Shown: positions 32,201-43,511 of the stretch, piece by piece
Position numbering within the stretch: position 1 is the stretch's first letter
Layout: each line of letters starts with the position of its first letter
Assembly: GCA_029962745.1 (NCBI GenBank)
Contig: JAPZVO010000025.1
Location: 313,520 to 377,519, forward strand
Direction: 5' to 3'
DNA from: Echinometra lucunter
Taxonomy: Eukaryota; Echinodermata; Echinoidea; Camarodonta; Echinometridae
DNA: 64,000 bases
Program-made: the position numbers and the translations under genes
The notes under the pieces: generated by a model
Told to the model about the DNA's origin: nothing
Databases searched by the model: none
Seen by the model: the letters and a program-made list of their open reading frames with translations, nothing else

Positions 32201-33763
32201 CTTATTATATATTTATCGAGGAACAGAAAGCTTACTTTTGAAGCAGGGGGAGTATTCTGCCTGCTGAACCCCCCCCCCCCCCCCTTCCACCAGTCTTGGC
32301 TGCCACGACCTTTATGAAAGGAGACCATAGTACACTTAAAACGTGAACTTTGGCAAGGGTCTGTACTATCTTCTAAAAGCAATTAGGACCTAATTATGAC
32401 ATATTACTTTCAAGTTGGTTTGTAGGCATACATGGAAGAACAATATATATGATTCGAAAGTCATAAAACTGGATTGTCTAATTTATTGAGGGGGTTTTAA
32501 CATCAAACGTACAATAGACCTACACTTTCCTGGGATTACCATCCTCCGGAAGCAAAAAGAAATGATGAAAAGCGAAGTGACGTTTACAAAAGTGGACATT
32601 ATGATGATAATTTTATGGCCGTATATGGTATAGCTTACCATTCCTACTAACACCCATTCTCCTGAGAACTATGAAGACGGTAGAGAACATGCTTACCGAA
32701 ACGCTCAGAGAGAATAGGTCCTTTTCAGGACCGCACTCTTTTCCAAGATACACCGTAGGTAATTATGTAGCGAAGAGCTATAGCTCGGATTAGCTCGCTC
32801 AGCGGCTACCACAGTTACCGTGCATATAACAGCGAATTTAAAGTTCCGAATCTTCCATTCTATTTTTCGTGACACGAAAATGAACTTATCATTTTAATAT
32901 TTAGAAAAATATCGATTAACGCCCATCTTCCAGCTTAATCATTTGGTGGGAAGTTATAATTTTCAATATTATACTATAATATACTACTAGATTCTTGTAA
33001 TGTCAGATTTTGGCTGCAAAAGGTTGAGACCAGCTTTAATATTTTGAAACTGATAGTATTCCATTAGGTCATTAAATGTGCTAGTTGCGTAATTTCCTCC
33101 TTTTTTCTATATTTTTTTTTCTATATTTCTCTTGCTAACAAAATTGCCAAACAATTTATCAATGCATTATCAACATTTTTTCGTTCATTTCAGACAAAGT
33201 CGAGAAGCCGGCACTACAGCCTGTTTTTCCCTTTAACAATAGCAATGGAGCGCCCAGTCCAGTTTGTTTTCATCATGGAAGTCTTGGTCAATCAGCTGAA
33301 AACAAGACTTGTTGCAAGGCTGATAACATCGTTTTCCTCCCAAATATCCTTTCTAATGGAGACATTGGTATTTTGTGCTGCACAAAAGACGGATGCCGTG
33401 GCATTAATTTCAGGATTGAGGGAACTGGTATGGGAACTATTTAAACTATTTTCTATTTCCAGTCATTTCCTTTCATTATCATTTTACTAGGAAATGAAGT
33501 ATAGTCGCATTGAAAAAAAAAGGAAATAAAAAAGATTGAGTAATTGACTGATTCTATTTAATGATTAATTACTCTCCAAACAGCTTAGCTTAAAGGTTGA
33601 TATAAGTTGATTTTTATTGAGCCTTGAAAACAACGAAATATACAAAATGGAACAATGTCATGAACATGAAGATGGAAAGGACACACTTCACACTGTCAAA
33701 AGAAATAAAGTCGTATTGCAAAGTGGGACAAGTTCATTACAAATATATACCAATTTAATAATA

Positions 33764-33804
<41 letters not shown>

Positions 33805-34562
33805 ACTCATTCAGTGATACATGATTATACATATCTAATTTTCAAGTAAAGGAAAGTCTGAATATGCAATCTATCTACCGCACTTCCATCCCTATCTTTT
33901 CCGGTCTTACAAAATCTCTCTCTCTCTCTATCCACATATTTCTTTATCTTTGCTTCCTTTGTTTTCTTTTCCCCGTTTCTCTGTCTCTCCTTCACCTTCT
34001 GACTATTATTTATCCGTGTTCCAGAACCTGTCAGCGGGCCAACAGACGGCTACTCGAAGAGCAATAAACATAACTTAGCGACCATTATGGCCATCTCTCT
34101 CTACGTCGTCATTGGCAGTGGCATCGTGGTCATTGCTGCTGTGTTTATCTGGAGAAAAAGAAAAGGTAATATTCTTTATCTTCTTCCTCTTCCCCTTTTT
34201 TCTTCCCTCCTCATTTCTGTCTCGCCTTCCTCTGTGTATAACTTTATCTGCACTCCTCACCTTCTATCCCTTTCTCTTTTTCTCTATCATTCTCTCTCTC
34301 CTTTTCTATCTGCATCTCTCTATTTTCATGTTTCTTCGCGCTGGTTTGCTTCCGTCGATAATTGAAAAAAGCTAGTCCATTTTATTCAGTGTGTGAACTT
34401 CAAAAGTTCGAGGGTAATTCCGTTTTATTTATCATGAGGCACTGCATATACATGTATATGACATCCATTCTGAATTGGGGGAGAAGGAGAAGAGGAAATG
34501 CAATTTTTCTCTTACTCGACTCTCCCATAGCATTATAACTTTACTTGCCTTTGGGGCTAAGC

Positions 34563-34598
<36 letters not shown>

Positions 34599-34602
34599 CT
34601 AT

Positions 34603-34658
<56 letters not shown>

Positions 34659-37327
34659 ATAATAATAGTAGTAATAGTAGAAGTGGATAGTAGTAGTAGT
34701 GGCAACAGAAATAGTAGCAGCAGGGGCAGCAGCAGTGTCCTTTATAATTAGTATCATTATCCCTATTATTAGTTATTTGGCGTCACCTCTGCCAAGTGAT
34801 CTCAGGTGGATATCTATCTTTCGCAGGATTCCCCGTACTTTTCAAAGTAGTGCAATGGCGATTTGTGAAGTGCATAGGTGATGAATATCAATTGAAATTT
34901 GGATATGAAACCATTTAGATATAATTGAACTAGCGGAACCAGACTTTGAATCTAGTTGGGGCCCGGGGTTCTACGACGCACGTTTATTAGTACTGAAGAG
35001 GCGCCATTGTGCTGATTTCATGCGCAATGCAGCCCTTTCATGCGGAATGGCGACGATTTGGTCTATGCAGCCAATCGGGGCCTTCGGCGCTATGAAACAA
35101 AAAGAAGAGGAGCATGCGCCCCGGCGCCTTCCCACTAGATGCATACTGTAATTATAAATTATACTGTACATTAATATACCTGTTCACAGGGTGGGAATTC
35201 AAAGAAAACATTATGTCCAGCATTATGTTTCGCATGCAATTAATCATGTTTTTTAGGAATGTAATGACTGTGGTGAAAACCCGGACCTTAGTGAAACTGA
35301 TTTTTCAGCGACTGGCCACATATCATTCTCATTGAATTATTTGATATGAGTTGATTGTTAGAGTATGATCTAATAGGTAATTGCCAATTTGAGCAAAGGT
35401 ATTTCCGGTTTCATTTTTTCCAACGCTACAAAATGTCTGGCAGTTCAGTCACTAACTATGCTTTTCTCTGACCAATTAAACTGTCTTCCCTTGCTCCTGG
35501 TGACAAAGGGTTGATGCATGATCTCTCTTAAAGTGATCCCGTAACTTCGTGGAGGCTTGATATAATAAATTGTTGAATTTTGATGTCAGTGTTGTATAAA
35601 GGTGTTCAGAAAGATAAACAAACACTCAGCCAGGAATGTAAAGGTTTTGAAATGTAAGATGTTATTATCAAGATATTTGTCACAGAATTCCACCATTTAC
35701 AAAATCAAACTTGGTATGCTTTTGTCTTACACTGCAGTCTGTGGGGTAAAAAAAAAGTCTGACATTTCGGGTCGCTTGTATATTTTCACTCTTTGTGAAG
35801 CACATGATGATGCTTTTAAGTGCATTTTTCAGGGCGGCTTCATGTTTACACAATATTACATACACTGATAGCATGAAGGACCATGCAGTTCTGGTTTATT
35901 TTCCATTAAGTTACTTAATGACTTTAAACATGTTAAAGGATAACCTACCCCACAGAATGAGTGTAGGTATGCTGAAAGATGTTTTCCTGCCTGTTGATGT
36001 ACAACATTTCTTACGAAAAATGTATAAGAGATATAAATGAAGATATTCAGAAACTGATGAATTAACTTTTAGCCCGGAAATTGGTGCAGCCATTTTCTCT
36101 ATAATGTGACGTAGCAGGCGAAGTTGTACATGAATAACTTTTGGAATAACTTAGATTAATGCTCGGGGTTCGGTTTCCTTTAAACCGGGAAACATTTAAT
36201 CAAAGACAGGAGAGGCTAGTCCTAGACATATATACATATATATATATGTATATATATATTATGTAAATAAGATAGTGTCTATCAGCTTTTCTGATCTTTT
36301 TTAACAAAGTTAAATCTATCACCAACATACTTTACTCGTACCGCTGATTTATCAATATTATTGAAAGCTTCTTACTGTAATGCTTGATAGGACACGTATC
36401 GTGGTGGGTCTTTATGCTTTAAAGATTCGGTTTCGAAATGATAAGCATCATGCAGGTTATAAGTACGTTGAAAGTTCACGTCTAGAGTAGGATATTTCTT
36501 TTAAGTGAAATCTTATGAAAGTTTCGGGCTATTTTAGGATGCAATTCCAGGAATAAATACTATGGCCTTTTTTCAAGAGATTCATTTAGATGGTGGTGAC
36601 GTGTAGGGAGGAAGTACGTTCATTGTATCTTGTAAGCCATTGTCAATATCAAACAATAGCGGGCAATACTCTGCAATATCATAAGGTGGATTTTTCACCA
36701 AGGCAGTACATGTTTCATGCTTACCTCCTAAATACGATGAGAAAGGCATTTTTTTTCTTTTTCTTAGAAACTGTTCTCTAAACATTTGCCTTTCCTTCTA
36801 TTCATTAACGGGTATTGCAGTGATGTAAAGCTTGAAGAGAGAAAGGTCCATCCTCGAACATAATAATTTGGGAGATACATCCTGTTTATTCTGTGTAACT
36901 TAAAGTCTTTTTTTTTTAATTCTTTCAATTCATCCTCAGCTTTCAAGTGTCATCATGATGAGGAACACATATATCATGAGCCACCAGCCGTACCAACCAG
37001 ATTAGCATCTTTACCTCCTCCGCCTCTCTCCTGGCTTGAATACGTAAGAGTCAGTAGCGTTGACGCAGAATTAGAGAGTTCAAGAGTTCAGGAGTTCAAG
37101 AGTTCAATAGTTTATTTTTTCCTTTCCAAAAAACAAATAACAAGTTTAGATAAATTAAAAATATATAACTGGTTTTTTTTTACAATGACAGGATACGTTT
37201 ACATAATTTGAAATATTAAACAAAGTCAGTCTTCAAAAGAATATACATAATATAAGCTTTTACGGATCCACTAAAAAGCAATGCTTGTAGATGTGGATCC
37301 CTCAAATAAATGGCATAACTTATGTTC

Positions 37328-37372
<45 letters not shown>

Positions 37373-37924
37373 AAGAAAGGGGAAGACAACACATTAAATG
37401 CAAATTTACTATTGACATAGACAACTTCCACCTCTTTCTTTTACCGCGCTGACTAAGCATAAAGTAGGCTACACAACAAATATGCACCCTATACCCGCAG
37501 GGCACCTAATTTCCTGAACTTGTGAGCTTGTGAAAGATACGTGTTGACATTCTTTTAGTGTTAAATAAGAATCATGAATCATTAAAAAATTACCGTGAAC
37601 GAAAATCATAAGTGGGAATAATTCCTCCCACCTAGTTTCACATTAGACATCAAGTGAAACAATATTTGACCCTCACCCTGAAACTCAGTTTGGAATATTT
37701 ACAGGCGGTTGTTCCACCAAAAATCAGTTTCCAGTTGTTTATATTCGCATGGATTCTTTTGAATAATGAAATCTCCTAGTTTTATTCTTAAGATTCTAAA
37801 TGTTTTACCTAAAAATAGATACATTATACCTTCAGGAAAATTTTTGTTTTTACGTCATCACAAGAAATACATCCCGCGGGTTCTTCACATCAGTATCAAA
37901 ATGTGTTCTCAACACTTTTTTTCC

Positions 37925-37955
<31 letters not shown>

Positions 37956-38193
37956 CTTCATACAGGAGCAACAAGACGACTCATTTGATGACTACAGCTT
38001 TGCTCGGGATGACGAGCTTCAAGAACTCTCCACGACCTATTCCGACTTGGCGCCGGGAGCCCACCGGTCCCTCTCCCGAACTATCTCGACACTTAGCCGT
38101 CGTGGCCTCCGCGATTCAGAAGTAGTTTACGTGAATGTCCCAATTAGGAGTGTGCTGTCAAGAATTAAGAAGATTGGATGGTCCTATTTCTGA
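28347..38193 (+). CDS. Gene 3: two-Ig-domain receptor with ITIM tail (multi-exon span)
   Basis: Eight exons on the plus strand: 28347-28489, 29457-29682, 30194-30357, 30726-30882, 33194-33427, 34025-34165, 36940-37043, 37966-38193. Every junction is AG/GT and all phases agree, giving 464 residues after the missing signal-peptide exon. Order: V-type Ig (exons 1-2), second Ig (3-4), six-cysteine region (5), stalk plus transmembrane helix (6), proline-rich cytoplasmic part (7), cytoplasmic tail with ITIM and ITSM-like motifs (8). Single-pass type I membrane receptor. In vertebrate immune receptors such tail motifs recruit SH2-domain phosphatases when phosphorylated; the same role here is inference. 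No orthologue recognised. Confidence 0.75.
28625..28915. repeat. Possible MITE-like repeat in gene 3 intron 1
   Basis: Starts CAGGGCTGTAGCCAGG and ends at GACTACGCACCTG, roughly the inverted form. Holds a C homopolymer near 28865. No clear target duplication. Similar in style to the hAT-like MITE at 59029-59265, but not clearly the same family. Confidence 0.3.
29206..29250 (+). repeat. (ATC)n microsatellite
   Basis: About fifteen ATC units, one interrupted by ACC, in intron 1 of gene 3. Confidence 0.9.
29457..29682 (+). CDS. Gene 3 exon 2: second half of V-type Ig
   Basis: Acceptor TTATCTTACAG, donor GGTGAGTA; phase 0 in, phase 1 out, 75 whole codons. Ends with the classic SSDSGLYFCVVV F-strand. 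An extra cysteine pair lies upstream (HDCEKDPSCED), perhaps a second disulfide in the C'-D loop. Sequons NNS and NGT. Confidence 0.8.
29946..30077. repeat. Small foldback element in gene 3 intron 2
   Basis: About 130 bp. Left arm CACTAGAAGTTTAAGCTTC and right arm GAAGCTTAAACTACTAGTG are inverted, with further pairing of CCAACCTTAAAATTT. The loop contains GTCCACTCCTGTGGAC, itself a small hairpin. Confidence 0.65.
30194..30357 (+). CDS. Gene 3 exon 3: first half of second Ig domain
   Basis: Acceptor TGATATAAG, donor GTAAGTC; phase 1 in, 0 out. Carries EETLTCSTYL (B-strand Cys) and GTILWNSERI (C-strand Trp). Same internal split position as the first Ig domain. Confidence 0.7.
30726..30882 (+). 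CDS. Gene 3 exon 4: second half of second Ig domain
   Basis: Acceptor CCTATTTTCAG, donor GGTATGG; phase 0 in, 1 out. Contains the E-strand SSVTFLPTHAHNNTWVECGI, whose Cys would pair with that of exon 3. NNT is a sequon. The F strand has WVEC in place of the Y-x-C of V domains, fitting a C2/I-like Ig fold. Confidence 0.7.
33194..33427 (+). CDS. Gene 3 exon 5: six-cysteine extracellular module
   Basis: Acceptor TCATTTCAG, donor GGTATGG; phase 1-1, 77 whole codons, so it is a self-contained module. Six cysteines: PVCFHHG, NKTCCKAD, GILCCTKDGC, in the spacing C-x15-CC-x19-CC-x4-C (counted by eye). NKT and NNS sequons. I cannot place it in a known family; an unusual Ig-like domain is possible because of the GDIGILCC segment. 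Confidence 0.65.
33759..33803 (+). repeat. (AT)n microsatellite
   Basis: About 45 bp of AT/GTAT repeats in intron 5 of gene 3. Confidence 0.9.
34025..34165 (+). CDS. Gene 3 exon 6: stalk and transmembrane helix
   Basis: Acceptor CGTGTTCCAG, donor GGTAATA; phase 1-1. About 20 polar residues (PVSGPTDGYSKSNKHN), then the hydrophobic run IMAISLYVVIGSGIVVIAAV followed by FIWRKRK. The basic stop-transfer signal puts the C-terminus in the cytoplasm. Confidence 0.85.
34564..34700 (+). repeat. (TAG)n microsatellite
   Basis: About 130 bp of TAG/TAA repeats in intron 6 of gene 3. Confidence 0.9.
36940..37043 (+). CDS. Gene 3 exon 7: proline-rich cytoplasmic segment
   Basis: Acceptor CATCCTCAG, donor GTAAGAG; phase 1 in, 0 out. 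Encodes CHHDEEHIYHEPPAVPTR and then LASLPPPPLSWLEY. PPAVPTR and LPPPPL are plausible SH3 or WW ligands, and the tyrosine in an acidic setting could be a kinase site. Function inferred from motif shape only. Confidence 0.7.
37078..37440 (-). mobile_element. Probable LINE 3' end, inverted
   Basis: On the minus strand a 3'-UTR-like AT-rich sequence ends in short tandem copies of TTGAACTC (37078-37112), the kind of tail seen on CR1/L2-like LINEs. No coding part remains. A (TA)n run lies inside at about 37333-37372. Confidence 0.4.
37966..38193 (+). CDS. Gene 3 exon 8: cytoplasmic tail with ITIM and ITSM-like motifs
   Basis: Acceptor TCCTTCATACAG after a long CT tract; phase 0; 75 residues to TGA at 38191-38193. 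Tyr25 lies in TTYSDL (T-x-Y-x-x-L, ITSM-like) and Tyr55 in VVYVNV, which fits the ITIM consensus [IVLS]-x-Y-x-x-[IVL]. YVNV is also the Grb2-SH2 type of site (Y-x-N) known from Shc. Between them lies HRSLSRTISTLSRR, a cluster of basic-directed Ser/Thr sites. A further Tyr10 is in FDDYSF. Confidence 0.8.
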   Translation, partial: EQQDDSFDDYSFARDDELQELSTTYSDLAPGAHRSLSRTISTLSRRGLRDSEVVYVNVPIRSVLSRIKKIGWSYF

Positions 38194-40455
38194 AAACAGT
38201 GTGATCCTGTGCCTGCCAAATGGTGCAGAACTTGAGTGCGATGGGTTTCTTGTCCCTGTGACTGAAATAAGCATTAGGTGTCGTAGAGCTGTCATACCAA
38301 GGGCAATAATCATAGCAAGGCGAAACTGTGTGTTGCGACATTAGAGTTGTCCTCATTTCTTAATAAGAAGCACAGAAGATAAGATGCGTTAAATATTATT
38401 GTGGATGTACTTGTGTACTTCTACTTGTAGAGAATAATGGGCGATTTTTAATCAAAGAGGTTGATTGAACAGAAGTATAATCCATTCCCTACGGGAACGA
38501 GGTGGTCCTTGCGTAATAAGCCTATGGATATTAGAGAATTTAGTTAGGTTCAGGGGTGGGAACAATCAGCAGTTGGGAGGAAATTGGACTGGACATGCTT
38601 TTCTTAGGAAACGATTTTATTCTCAAAGGAAGGTTCACACCATAAAAACTATTTAATTCGAAAATTCAACTTGGGGCAACTTCAATAGCCTTGTCTATCA
38701 CGCCCAGAAATGTGCAGACTTTGGGTTATCACGTAATCCGAACATGTTTTGTGTGGGCAGTTATTACGACCTAAGATGCCTCAAGCACATAATAAAACGT
38801 TTCACTATCCAAGCACTCCACGAAACCCACTTAACGATAACTAAAAGATCAATTCAGGAGGCCATAACTTTTAATTGTCTTTGATAGCGAACACTTTAAT
38901 TTCCTACATGTCCTTAGAGTCTGGTGTTCAGCCGCACGCAGGCGCATCACAGCTTTCGAAATTGCACTTGAGTTGATTTTTCGATTTATCGTGTGGGTTG
39001 TTTGTTAAAAAGGTAAAGGCATACTATTGGGTGATGTTTGTCACTCTGACTAGAACGATTAAGAAACATACATGTATGGCCGATTTAGTTTGAGGATAAG
39101 GGACATTCACCTTGTAGTGACCTTAGAGTGATGTGCACGTGACAGGTTTTCCCTCAAACATGTCACAAGTGCTCCCTTCTCCTACTAATTAAGTAGTATG
39201 ATATCTGTATTTCACATTTCATGGACGAATTGGGTCAAATGTTTAGATTAATACTCAGAATGCCGCTTGAGTGGTTTTCGCAGTTTTCTTCACGTGATCG
39301 AAGAGAAAGTTTTATATAAAACATTGTAGCTTCTATGATAGCTGACTGTGTGCTATACAGCAATTTTAAAGGATTTTTTTTTCCTTTTAACCTGTGTGAT
39401 TATCTGTGTATAATGTATATTGTTGCTATTTATAACCAATAACCTTTCTACCTGGTTTTTGTAAATATGACTAATGACCAATATGACCAATTACTTAACT
39501 GTGTAATCTTCTTTGAATAATGTGTGTACATTCAAGGAAATTCAGCTCTCAAGCTGCAAATCGTTTTCAATATACCTTTTCAGTCAATCAGTGCTCAATC
39601 AATCCCAGGCTGACTTAAAGGAACCTCATCAAATTAAAAAGATTATCATTTACATTTAGATGTAGATTTGATTGTTCTTTAAAGAGAAGCTTCAGATCTA
39701 AGAATGGTGAAAAATAGTTTGTGTCGACTTTCTCATTCTTCCCATGCAAGTTAGGAAGAATATCAAGTTTATACCAAACAAACTCGATGTTGCAAAGCTG
39801 CAGGCTCTTGCTTACTTTTTTTGAAAACAGACTGAATGGTGATTGATTTTTTTTTTCGAAGAAAATTTGAGTCAGTTATTATAGATGACTAAATAACCAA
39901 ATAATAAACACTAATAATGACAAAGATTTGAGGACTGTAAAGAAATCAAAAGCCACAATGCAGATCCGCCAAACAGCTCTTCTTTCTAAATTATATTCAC
40001 AAAATTAACTATTATTTTAGTTGTATGTATTTTGTATTGTATTCAACTTTGTTATTTTGTAATTAATGCACAAAGACTTGGAATAGATTTCCTTTTAAAA
40101 CAATTAAACCTTATTCATTGACAATGCTTCAGTCTAAAGTATCAATTATCATGAAGTACATGTAATTCTAATTTCATCTGCATCAGCAGTATCGTGGAAA
40201 AGAAGTATAAAAATAAGTTGAAAATATGAATTTAGAATTTTCGGTTTTGTGTATTTAACCAACAGCAGATATTAGTTGACCAGCAATGCACATTTTAAAA
40301 ATACAAAATTGTTTACTTATTCATTCATATATTTTTATTTATCATACCACTATAAGTGTGTGATGTCAGTGTATATCCTTCATGTATATAAGCATATGAT
40401 ATTTATATGAATTCTCATTTCACTAACGAAATAAAGTAAACTGTTTTTGTCAAAT
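38194..40455 (+). other. Presumed 3' UTR and downstream flank of gene 3
   Basis: No coding sequence is supported. An AATAAA lies at 40430-40435; if it is the poly(A) signal, the 3' UTR is about 2.2 kb. A second, unjoined frame of 69 codons crosses the stop codon (38135-38344) and was not taken as coding. Confidence 0.4.
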
Positions 40456-41306
40456 GTACTGCGGGCTGTGCATGTTTTGTGTGAGATGTCTTGTGAGTAT
40501 TAAAACAAAAATCTATAGGATATGAACATTCTTGTCATTCAGTATAAAATAACCATAGCTTAACGATACTACCTCTTTGTGATAAGGAGATGCAAATGAA
40601 TATTTTTTATTTCATTGTAGTTAATAGATTGTGGATGACGAAGAAAAAAAAAATGAATACATTAGTAGCCTTATGCTAATACATCTACTCTGAACCAACA
40701 ATTTAGTGTCTCATTATTGAAAATCTTTGCTTTCCAAGCTCAAGAAAAGGAATTTCCTATCTTTAAATGTACAGTCAATGTTGCGAAAATTAAGGTCAAT
40801 CCTATATGTCACAAGGTATTTTTGAATTATATTTTTCACATATTTCAATTGTTAATTTGCCTGATTCCTGCTGCAGTGGGAATGACATCTTGATAATATC
40901 GGAAATACGGAAATCTTTGATGTAGTTGGTAACGTTTAGAGCAAAATAGCTACGATATTTCTCAATTATTAAAAAAAGTGATAAATAGAAAGAAGATGAA
41001 ATAGAAAGAGGATGAGTGAAAGAGGGGGGAGTTGGCACCTTCCACATCCACCGGTTCATGAGCTGACTTCTTTCTCTGGCTATTTCATCAGTCAAGTAAG
41101 ACCGCACCTCTCCCCATAACACTTTTGACTTATTGACTGGATATTCGATGCTCGTCTGAATACTGTAATTTCTATTCTAGACGAAAATAAAATATGAGTA
41201 TCTAACTGCTATTGAGTGGATACAGCAATCGTGTAAGGGGACGTAAAACTTTTGCAAAGCTAGAATCAGCGTTTTAGAATACAGGTATGAGAGAAGGTAT
41301 CATAAT

Positions 41307-41571
41307 CACTATGAACATGACCGACAAAGAAAGTGGATAAAATAAACAACCTTTCATTCTGCCCTAAATGGTTCGGGTAGTCAAAAGAACATCCCTTCAC
41401 GTCTATTATCTTTAATCAGTAGTTCCAGGTGAATATGCATGTTACACCTGTTCCACATACTTTCGATAATAGCAGTGAAGGGATGTTCTTTTGACTACCC
41501 GAACCATTGTGAAGGGCAGAATGAGGGGTTGTTTATTTTGTCCGCTTTCTTTGTCCGTCATGTTCATAGTG
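41307..41571. repeat. Foldback element with ~105-bp arms
   Basis: Arms 41307-41412 and 41463-41571 are inverted copies: CACTATGAACATGACCGACA at the left, TGTCCGTCATGTTCATAGTG at the right, and CATCCCTTCAC inward on both. Loop about 50 bp. Near-perfect pairing. No coding capacity. Confidence 0.8.
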
Positions 41572-42149
41572 AATGCTTTATCACACTTCACAGCATCCGT
41601 TATAGATCCAGTTTCCCAAAGCAAAACCGTGCCATGAAAACTACATCTTTATCCGTTCATGGGGAGATTTGCAACTGCATTTTAACGCCTATCATTCTGG
41701 CCTGCAACTGGTTTTGTTGTCTTTGTTGTTAAGAATGATCAAGATCTTGGTAAGGAAAAACCAATTCCAACAAAATGTTACGGGGCTTCATTCCCAGATT
41801 TTGAAAATACAAGGGAGTATTTCAAGGTATGACGTTCAACATGAAAGTTCCGCTTGCAGTATTGTTGGTCGGCGCTTCATTATGAAGAGCATTACTACCC
41901 CCGGCTTTAATCAAGCTACCATAACAGCGCTTAAGCATTCCAAAGACTTCCTTCCTATTGGGTACTACACTATGGGTGGAGAGTGGCAAACGAGGGAAAA
42001 TGGCTTGCCAAAAGATATTAGTATCATGGCGGGATTCGACCCACGAACCATGTTATTCACAGTCCGGTGACGTATCCACTAGACTACGCCATCAATAAGT
42101 TTGTGGTCTTGCAAATGTGCAATGTAAATGTAGGATCAAATAAGAAGGA

Positions 42150-42870
42150 ATTCATTTCCCTTCTTTCCTGTTCTTTCCTCCACTTCTTTCTTCCATTTTT
42201 GCTCCTCGCCACTTACTCCTACTTTCAACTTTCTTCCTTCCTCTGGTAATGTGACTCAGTTTGCATTTTCTCCTGTTTTTCTTGCCTCCTTCCTTCCTCT
42301 TCCTTCCTCTCAACGCCCCCTCCAAATCTCCTCTACTTTTCCCTTCATCTTTTGCCATCTCTTCCCTTTCTTTCCCCTTCTACATGTTCTATATTCGTGT
42401 CCCTTCCTTTTCCTTGTCCCTCTTTTCCCTGACTCTTTGCGCAACCTCCCCTCGGTTCTTAGCCTTTTATTTCACGTCCCTCCTCTTTCCTCTTCGTCCC
42501 TCCCTTCTTCTTCTTCTTCTTCTTCTTGATTTTCCTTTGTCCCGGATCTTTCTATCGCTCTCTTTTCTTTCCGACCGGTCGCCCTTTTTTCCTCTCCTTC
42601 TCCTCTGGATTTATTCATTTTCTTTTTCATTATGCAGATTTCTCTTTACCCCTCTCCCCATTTCGGTTCCCAACTCTCCTCTCTCTCCACCCCGCCTCTT
42701 CTATTCCTTTTCCACCGTTTTCTTCGAAACTCCACTTAATGAAAAAAAATCACCTGTACACCCCTGCCAGGTCTCATCTCACTCCCTCTCAATACACTCT
42801 CCACCATGTGTACTTGTCATTTTTTCTCCATCTAACCCATCTTGCACGTTTTTTCCTCCTTTATTTCAGT
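42150..42870 (+). repeat. Long polypyrimidine tract
   Basis: About 700 bp where the plus strand is dominated by C and T (CTTTCC, TCCTTC and TTCTTC blocks). ORFs through it are Ser/Phe/Leu/Pro-rich artefacts of composition. Confidence 0.8.
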
Positions 42871-43099
42871 ATACAAGATCCGTCACGGTGCTTTACGCAG
42901 AGTCTCGTCAGTTTATTCATCACTTTATGTTATCTTTTATAATTCAGTTTCTATATTTTCCCGATCGTGCGGAAAACTCAATCATATTTGAAAAAAATTA
43001 AACGTTTTGTTTATATCGTTCTTTGTTCATTGCTTCGTTGAAAAAAGTTTAAAATTTACAAACTATTGAGAAAAAGTGGGACTTGCATTTTTGTTGTGT

Positions 43100-43387
43100 T
43101 TATTTACGGTACTGCGTAAACTATCCAGTTTTGGTCACATTAAGTTGAAATAAAAGCTGGATTAGGTTTCATGTATGTTCGTATTTCAATCAATATTGAA
43201 ATACGAACATTTTCATGGATTCTTTTTTTTTTTCAATTGGGGGCATTTATTCCATGAGTATATGAGGGAGTTGGCAATTTTTAGCCAATATTGGGTAAAA
43301 CGAGAACATGCATATAACCTAATCCAGTTTTGGTTTCAAATTAATGTGACTAAAACTGGGCAGATTCTCCGCAGTACCGTTAATTTA
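43100..43387. mobile_element. MITE with ~70-bp inverted arms
   Basis: Left arm with ACGGTACTGCG ... CCAGTTTTGGTCACATTAA ... CTGGATTAGGTT pairs with right arm AACCTAATCCAG ... GTGACTAAAACTGG ... CGCAGTACCGT. Inside, a second palindrome (43175-43210) has perfect 15-bp arms ATGTTCGTATTTCAA with a 6-base loop. Confidence 0.75.
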
Positions 43388-43471
43388 CCCAACAAATATA
43401 CAACTCCCCCGTTTCCTCAATACTTTAATTCTGCATTTTTTCTAAAGTGCACAATTTTTATGTAACTGCGC

Positions 43472-43477
43472 TTTATT
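43472..43477 (-). promoter_or_regulatory. Candidate poly(A) signal of gene 2
   Basis: AATAAA on the minus strand, about 35 nt beyond the stop codon of the gene 2 terminal exon. The position would give a very short 3' UTR. Confidence 0.35.
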
Positions 43478-43511
43478 GCAAAGGTATCTATGAACATCTC
43501 TGTAGAAATTC

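Noticed and set aside
38135..38344. Alternative C-terminus of gene 3 in another frame
   Set aside because: The phase-correct frame stops at 38193, and no splice site would switch to this frame.
42261..43001. 246-codon ORF
   Set aside because: It lies in the polypyrimidine tract and is only Ser, Phe, Leu and Pro from composition.
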